Assembly: GCA_015654495.1 (NCBI GenBank)
Contig: JAATGW010000037.1
Span: 1-11,260, forward strand
Reading direction: 5' to 3'
Source: Chitinophagales bacterium
Lineage (GTDB): Bacteria; Bacteroidota; Bacteroidia; Chitinophagales; Chitinophagaceae
DNA length: 11,260 nt
In this document: piece after piece, positions 7,614-11,260 of the stretch
Layout: every line of letters starts with the position of its first letter
Numbering within the stretch: the first letter of the stretch is position 1
Translations under genes and position numbers: made by a program
Notes under the pieces: model-generated
What the model was told of the DNA's origin: nothing
The model's input: only the letters and a program-made list of their open reading frames with translations
The model's database searches: none

Positions 7614-9890
7614 ATGCTGAAATACCGGAACCTGATAATTTATACCGTCACTATAGTCGGATTTTCTGTACTCATGTATTTTGTGATACAGAAAGGAGTA
7701 CTGCTTCAGGCCGCCCACGCAGTGAAGGCGCCGGCTACCAACTCATCTTCCTGGGCTGATTTTCAGGAAACAATGCTTCATAATGTCAGCTATCCGTTAG
7801 CTATTCTTTTACTGCAGATTATTTCGATCATTATTATTGCGAGGATTTTCGGATACCTCTTCAAAAAAATAAGACAGCCTTCTGTGATCGGCGAAATTAT
7901 TGCAGGTATCGTATTGGGTCCATCGATTCTGGGAGCCTTCTGGCCGGATGTATCTGCTTTTCTTTTTCCTGTGAAATCACTGGGAAATCTTCAGTTTCTC
8001 AGTCAGATCGGTCTGATCCTGTTCATGTTTGTAGTAGGAATGGAACTGGATCTTAAAGTGCTGAAAAATAAAGCAAAAGATGCAGTGGTGATCAGTCATG
8101 CAAGTATTATCATTCCTTTTGCTTTAGGTGTTGCTTTATCTTATTTTGTATATACCCGGTTTGCACCTCAGGGAATTAATTTCCTTTCGTTTGCCCTTTT
8201 TATCGGGATTGCGATGAGTATTACCGCTTTTCCCGTGCTGGCAAGAATTGTTCAGGAAAGAGGTTTGTCGAAAACAAAACTGGGAGCCATTGCAATTACA
8301 TGTGCTGCTGCTGATGATATCACCGCCTGGTGTATACTTGCCACTGTAATCGCAGTAGTGAAAGCCGGTTCGATAATAAGTGCCTTTTATACAATTCTGA
8401 TGGCCCTTGTTTATGTGATATTTATGATCAGGATCGTTCAGCCCTTTCTGAAAAGATATGGGGCAAAATATTCTGACAAGGAATCACTCAGTAAACCCGT
8501 AGTAGCGATATTCCTGATTACCATGCTGCTGTCAGCATATGCTACCGAAGTAATAGGGATACATGCATTGTTCGGGGCTTTTATGGCTGGAGTGATCATG
8601 CCTGCGAATGTGAACTTCAGAAATATTTTTATTGAAAAACTCGAGGACGTTTCTCTTGTATTATTACTCCCTTTGTTCTTTGTTTTTACGGGATTAAGAA
8701 CCCAGATCGGACTGCTGAATGAGCCTTATCTCTGGAAAGTATGTTTTCTTATTATCGCTGTGGCTGTGGCCGGAAAATTCCTGGGGAGTGCATTGGCAGC
8801 GAGATTTATCGGTCAGAGCTGGCGGGAAAGTTTATCGATAGGTGCATTAATGAATACCCGCGGCCTGATGGAATTGGTGGTACTCAATATCGGATATGAC
8901 CTCGGTGTGCTTAGTCCTGAAATATTTGCTATGCTGGTACTGATGGCGCTTGTAACAACATTTATGACCGGGCCAGCCCTGGATCTGATCAATAAATTCC
9001 TTCCTGAAAAGAAAACCCTGACACCCGAAGAGATATTGACTGAAGCGGGAAAATATAAGATCCTGGTTTCTTTCAGTAGTCCGCAAAAAGGTGTATCGCT
9101 TTTAAAGCTTGCCAATAGCCTGATCAGAAAAAATACCGACCAGGCAGGTGTTACGATGTTACATCTTTCGCCGAGCACTGAACTCAATCAGTATAACCAG
9201 GAAGAGTATGAAAGAGAAAGTTTTGAACCGATAGAATCAGAAGCGAAGAAACTAAACCTGCCTGTCACCACGATGTTCAAACCTTCTCTTCAGATTGAAA
9301 GTGAGATCACACAAACCGCTAATATCGGTCACTTTGATTTGTTACTGATTGGTTTTGGAAGCAGTGTATTTGAAGGTACTATCCTGGGAAAAATTCTTGG
9401 TTTCACAACCAAGTTCATCAATCCTGAAAGATTGTACGATACAATCACAGGACGCGAAAAATTATTTGAGCATTCCGGTTTCGATGAAAGAATAAAGAAC
9501 ATCGTAAAAGCTTCCAAAATTCCGGTTGGTATTTATATTGACAAACAGAAAACGAGGTTTAAACGTGTTATTGTTCCGGTGTCATCCATCAGTGATCATT
9601 TTCTGCTGATCTATGCTCAAAAGTTAAACAGGAATAATCAGTCATCCATTACCGTTATGGATGTGTCCGGAGTGATCAGGCAAAATCCCGAATTCAGAGG
9701 TACCATTTTCGCTATGGAGGAAGATGCGGCTGGTCAGGTGATTTTACATGATGAAGGTTCCCTGATTAACAGGCCTTTAATGGATCAGCAGGACCTTATT
9801 CTGATCAGTTATGATTACTGGAAAAAGGCAGTGGAAGAACAACAGGAATGGCTTACTTGTATTCCATCGGCACTGATCATCAAACCATAG
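7614..9890 (+). CDS. CPA2-family cation:proton antiporter
   Basis: This 758-residue inner-membrane antiporter exchanges H+ for Na+ or K+. Residues of about 60-460 form the Na+/H+ exchanger fold, with the hallmarks QPSVIGEIIAGIVLGPS (88-104), FMFVVGMELDLKVL (137-150), the unwound-helix segment AMSITAFPVLARI (200-212) and the ion-binding AADDITAW, in which Asp234-Asp235 is the paired acidic site expected of electrogenic members. ALMNTRGLMELVVLNIG (411-427) is characteristic of the CHX/KefB-like branch. An additional hydrophobic helix (about 7-27) and a Ser/Ala/Thr-rich linker precede the core. Residues of about 481-758 are soluble and resemble two degenerate universal-stress (UspA-like) domains, not the TrkA-N nucleotide-binding domain of Kef channels. 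The ATG at 7614 is the first start in frame. The ion cannot be determined from sequence. The gene appears monocistronic. Confidence 0.92.
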   Translation: MLKYRNLIIYTVTIVGFSVLMYFVIQKGVLLQAAHAVKAPATNSSSWADFQETMLHNVSYPLAILLLQIISIIIIARIFGYLFKKIRQPSVIGEIIAGIVLGPSILGAFWPDVSAFLFPVKSLGNLQFLSQIGLILFMFVVGMELDLKVLKNKAKDAVVISHASIIIPFALGVALSYFVYTRFAPQGINFLSFALFIGIAMSITAFPVLARIVQERGLSKTKLGAIAITCAAADDITAWCILATVIAVVKAGSIISAFYTILMALVYVIFMIRIVQPFLKRYGAKYSDKESLSKPVVAIFLITMLLSAYATEVIGIHALFGAFMAGVIMPANVNFRNIFIEKLEDVSLVLLLPLFFVFTGLRTQIGLLNEPYLWKVCFLIIAVAVAGKFLGSALAARFIGQSWRESLSIGALMNTRGLMELVVLNIGYDLGVLSPEIFAMLVLMALVTTFMTGPALDLINKFLPEKKTLTPEEILTEAGKYKILVSFSSPQKGVSLLKLANSLIRKNTDQAGVTMLHLSPSTELNQYNQEEYERESFEPIESEAKKLNLPVTTMFKPSLQIESEITQTANIGHFDLLLIGFGSSVFEGTILGKILGFTTKFINPERLYDTITGREKLFEHSGFDERIKNIVKASKIPVGIYIDKQKTRFKRVIVPVSSISDHFLLIYAQKLNRNNQSSITVMDVSGVIRQNPEFRGTIFAMEEDAAGQVILHDEGSLINRPLMDQQDLILISYDYWKKAVEEQQEWLTCIPSALIIKP

Positions 9891-9956
9891 TAGGATCGAT
9901 TTCCGCGGATCATTTTCCGGCGTTTATTCCAGGCTAAAGTGCAGGCATAGCCCGGT

Positions 9957-10736
9957 TTATAGTCTCCAAACCGCTGAAAGAGGAATCCCCTTACCATCGC
10001 CTCTTTTTTCCTCCCGGATAACGCGGTATAGCGCTATAACATAAATGATGTCAAAAAGAGAACAACAAAGCCCCACAAACAATACAAATCTGGCGGTTTC
10101 CCCAATGCCAAGAAATGCGGGAAATCCAAATACAATGGTATAAAATAATGTTGCCAGCCATTTCGTAACTGCAATGAGCATGCTTTGGCCATTTGAACTT
10201 TTTCTTTTGTATAGTTCATAGAGAAACAACACAGACATCATAAGATTTTGCAGGAAGGCGGTATAGCTGGTTCCTGTTACAAATCCCAGATCCATCATCA
10301 TGAGGTATTCTGTTATCGTGGCAATAGCAATTGCTGTAAGAGTGTAAATATAGAACCAGCTTGTGCTGGTACCTTTAGGCAGGAATTTTCTGCCATATCG
10401 GATGAAAGTGTACAGAATTGCAAAATCGAAAAGCATCCACACAATATTGATATTGGTCTGCAATACAAATCCCTGGATTTTATACCCGAAATAAACATTT
10501 GTAAATTCCCAGGCCAGATTGATTGCAAGCGCCCAGAAAGGCATTCCGTAAGTCTTATCCCTTATTCCAATACGGATAATATCGATATAGGCAATCGTCC
10601 AAAAAATACCACCAAGGGCCATTAAGATGTAAGTCGCGTTCACAGCTTTAATTTTAGGTGAGGCATGCGCTTCAGTACCTATTTGAGAGATTACCAAAGT
10701 CTGCAATATCGCATGGTATAAACGAAAAAACAGCAA
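9957..10736 (-). CDS. Seven-helix membrane protein, Pyr4-like terpene cyclase candidate
   Basis: This is a polytopic membrane protein of up to 259 residues with about seven hydrophobic segments (36-55, 66-84, 97-113, 127-143, 157-173, 188-206, 214-238). The segment FWALAINLAWEFTNVYFG puts Glu77 inside a membrane helix, and CCSLFDIIYVIALY puts Asp229 in the last helix. Fungal Pyr4/PaxB-type membrane terpene cyclases have the same arrangement: Pyr4 needs Glu63 and Asp218, 155 residues apart, against 152 here, with a similar overall length of about 240. This supports membership of that fold family; the substrate and even cyclase activity are inference. No prenyltransferase, epoxidase or other terpenoid gene is in view. 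The start is uncertain. The open frame begins at a TTG (10736); other TTG codons occur at 10706 and 10697, while the first in-frame ATG (10622) would cut into helix 1. A one-base shift in a run of six A (10725-10730) would join the frame to an ATG at 10740. Confidence 0.7.
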   Translation of the reverse strand: MLFFRLYHAILQTLVISQIGTEAHASPKIKAVNATYILMALGGIFWTIAYIDIIRIGIRDKTYGMPFWALAINLAWEFTNVYFGYKIQGFVLQTNINIVWMLFDFAILYTFIRYGRKFLPKGTSTSWFYIYTLTAIAIATITEYLMMMDLGFVTGTSYTAFLQNLMMSVLFLYELYKRKSSNGQSMLIAVTKWLATLFYTIVFGFPAFLGIGETARFVLFVGLCCSLFDIIYVIALYRVIREEKRGDGKGIPLSAVWRL

Positions 10737-10760
10737 TCATAATTGCGACGTTATAGGTTC

Positions 10761-10796
10761 AAATTATAGTTAGGTAGTTTGACCAACAAATCAAAG
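10761..10796 (-). promoter_or_regulatory. Candidate promoter for the terpene-cyclase-like gene
   Basis: Read on the minus strand, a TTTG box is followed after 18 nt by TATAATTTG, resembling the Bacteroidota -33/-7 pair with one extra base in the -7 element. The predicted transcript would begin just upstream of the ATG at 10740. This supports an N-terminus near 10740-10697 over the internal ATG at 10622. Confidence 0.35.
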
Positions 10797-10894
10797 CTAT
10801 CCTGCATCCTGAACGATTTTATTTATAATGAATGGTTTGGATTAAGGACTGTTTGAATGACCTTAGAAAAAAGGCGTTAAGAAAATGAAGCTGG

Positions 10895-11060
10895 ACCTTG
10901 AGAAGAAAAACAGGCGGTGAAGTTGGCATATATTCTGTAGCTGACGAAGTATTCCAAAGCCATCCGCCAGGTCAACGGCAGGCGGGCCTTGATTTTTTGC
11001 TACTTTTTTATCAGGAAAAAAGTAGAAATGAAATGTATTGAAAACCTGCTGTGAAACAGT
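10895..11060. repeat. Dispersed Bacteroidota-type intergenic repeat with hairpin
   Basis: At its centre is a perfect 10-bp inverted repeat, 11000-11009 with 11016-11025 (CTACTTTTTT and its complement), with a 6-nt loop. Next to it, 10964-10968 (CCGCC) pairs with 10981-10985 (GGCGG). The minus-strand string AAAGTAGCAAAAAATCAAGG and its translation KKVAKNQG are, from general familiarity, a recurrent intergenic sequence in many Cytophagales and Chitinophagaceae genomes. The boundaries are approximate, and the similarity may extend to about 11115. It lies downstream of the metallophosphoesterase gene, where the hairpin could contribute to transcription termination. Confidence 0.5.
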
Positions 11061-11135
11061 TAAGAAAATCCACCTGATCAAACCTATTAAACTCAAACTG
11101 GGCAAGGAAAGTCGGTTATTCTACCAAATCCCAGG

Positions 11136-11260
11136 TTAAACGTTCAAAGTTGAATGTATTTCAATCACTTCGGCATCCCGGATATTTTTTCCATCGATTG
11201 TAAAACGTACTATCGTTTTCACTTTATGCCATCCCTGATTTCCGGCAGCTCCCGGATTGA
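11136..11260 (-). CDS. Metallophosphoesterase, YfcE-like (3' end only)
   Basis: The last 40 codons of a minus-strand gene enter from the right edge and end at TAA (11136-11138); the start lies outside the window. The readable C-terminus begins NPGAAGNQGWHKVKTI and continues VRFTIDGKNIRDAEVIEI. This resembles the closing strands of the small YfcE/MJ0936-type metallophosphoesterases, where an NPG turn follows the GHTH metal-binding motif and is followed by an (F/W)HK segment and an RF-x-I-x-G strand. The metal-binding motifs themselves are outside the window, so the family call rests on this tail alone. The final codons (HSTLNV) are encoded by three 7-nt GTT-based units (11135, 11142, 11149), like the arrays beside the cytochrome-b-like gene; this suggests repeat DNA may have extended or replaced the original tail. 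Confidence 0.6.
   Translation of the reverse strand, partial: NPGAAGNQGWHKVKTIVRFTIDGKNIRDAEVIEIHSTLNV

Larger units (their letters stand above)
10741..11135. other. Gene-free intergenic region
   Basis: This stretch of about 395 nt lies between the terpene-cyclase-like gene and the metallophosphoesterase stop codon. It holds the candidate promoter at 10761-10796 and a dispersed-type repeat with a strong hairpin on its right side. An 80-codon minus-strand frame (10863-11105) crosses it, but it contains the hairpin and has low-complexity Phe/Leu/Lys composition, so I regard it as non-coding. Confidence 0.6.

Noticed and set aside
9891..9956. Possible terminator between the convergent antiporter and terpene-cyclase-like genes
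   Set aside because: Only a 5-bp stem (GGCTA/TAGCC) with a long loop and no T-tract; too weak to call.
10863..11105. 80-codon minus-strand open frame containing KKVAKNQGPP
   Set aside because: It runs through the hairpin repeat; low-complexity Phe/Leu composition and a recurrent repeat translation argue against a gene.

Overview
The window looks like chromosomal DNA from a Bacteroidota bacterium, most likely Chitinophagaceae or a near relative. The reasons are moderate A+T content, promoters resembling the Bacteroidota -33 TTTG / -7 TAnnTTTG type, a lipoprotein signal, PD40 beta-propeller proteins of the kind common in this phylum, and a dispersed intergenic repeat at the right end that I associate with this phylum. 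All family calls were made by reading motifs; no database search was run.

Layout, left to right. Minus strand 174-1702: a TPR lipoprotein followed by ribulose-phosphate 3-epimerase (rpe), probably one operon. Plus strand 1789-2910: an exported TolB-like beta-propeller protein, divergent from the TPR gene. Next comes a striking 7-nt-periodic inverted repeat (2916-3018), a small four-helix membrane protein of the cytochrome-b-like type (3069-3539), and a second periodic inverted repeat (3544-3697). Minus strand 3738-7373: a very large exported protein joining a PD40 beta-propeller to an amidohydrolase domain. Plus strand 7614-9890: a CPA2-type cation:proton antiporter with a C-terminal universal-stress-like region. 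Minus strand 9957-about 10736: a seven-helix membrane protein whose two acidic residues, with their spacing, resemble the Pyr4/PaxB membrane terpene cyclases. Then a 395-nt intergenic region holding a dispersed repeat with a strong hairpin, and finally the 3' end of a YfcE-like metallophosphoesterase on the minus strand, cut by the window edge.

The genes do not form one obvious pathway. They are mostly single transcription units with housekeeping, envelope or transport roles. No phage, transposase, CRISPR, toxin-antitoxin or defence system is visible. The points most worth attention are the terpene-cyclase-like membrane protein, whose start is uncertain, and the two heptad/octad-periodic palindromic arrays on either side of the small membrane protein.
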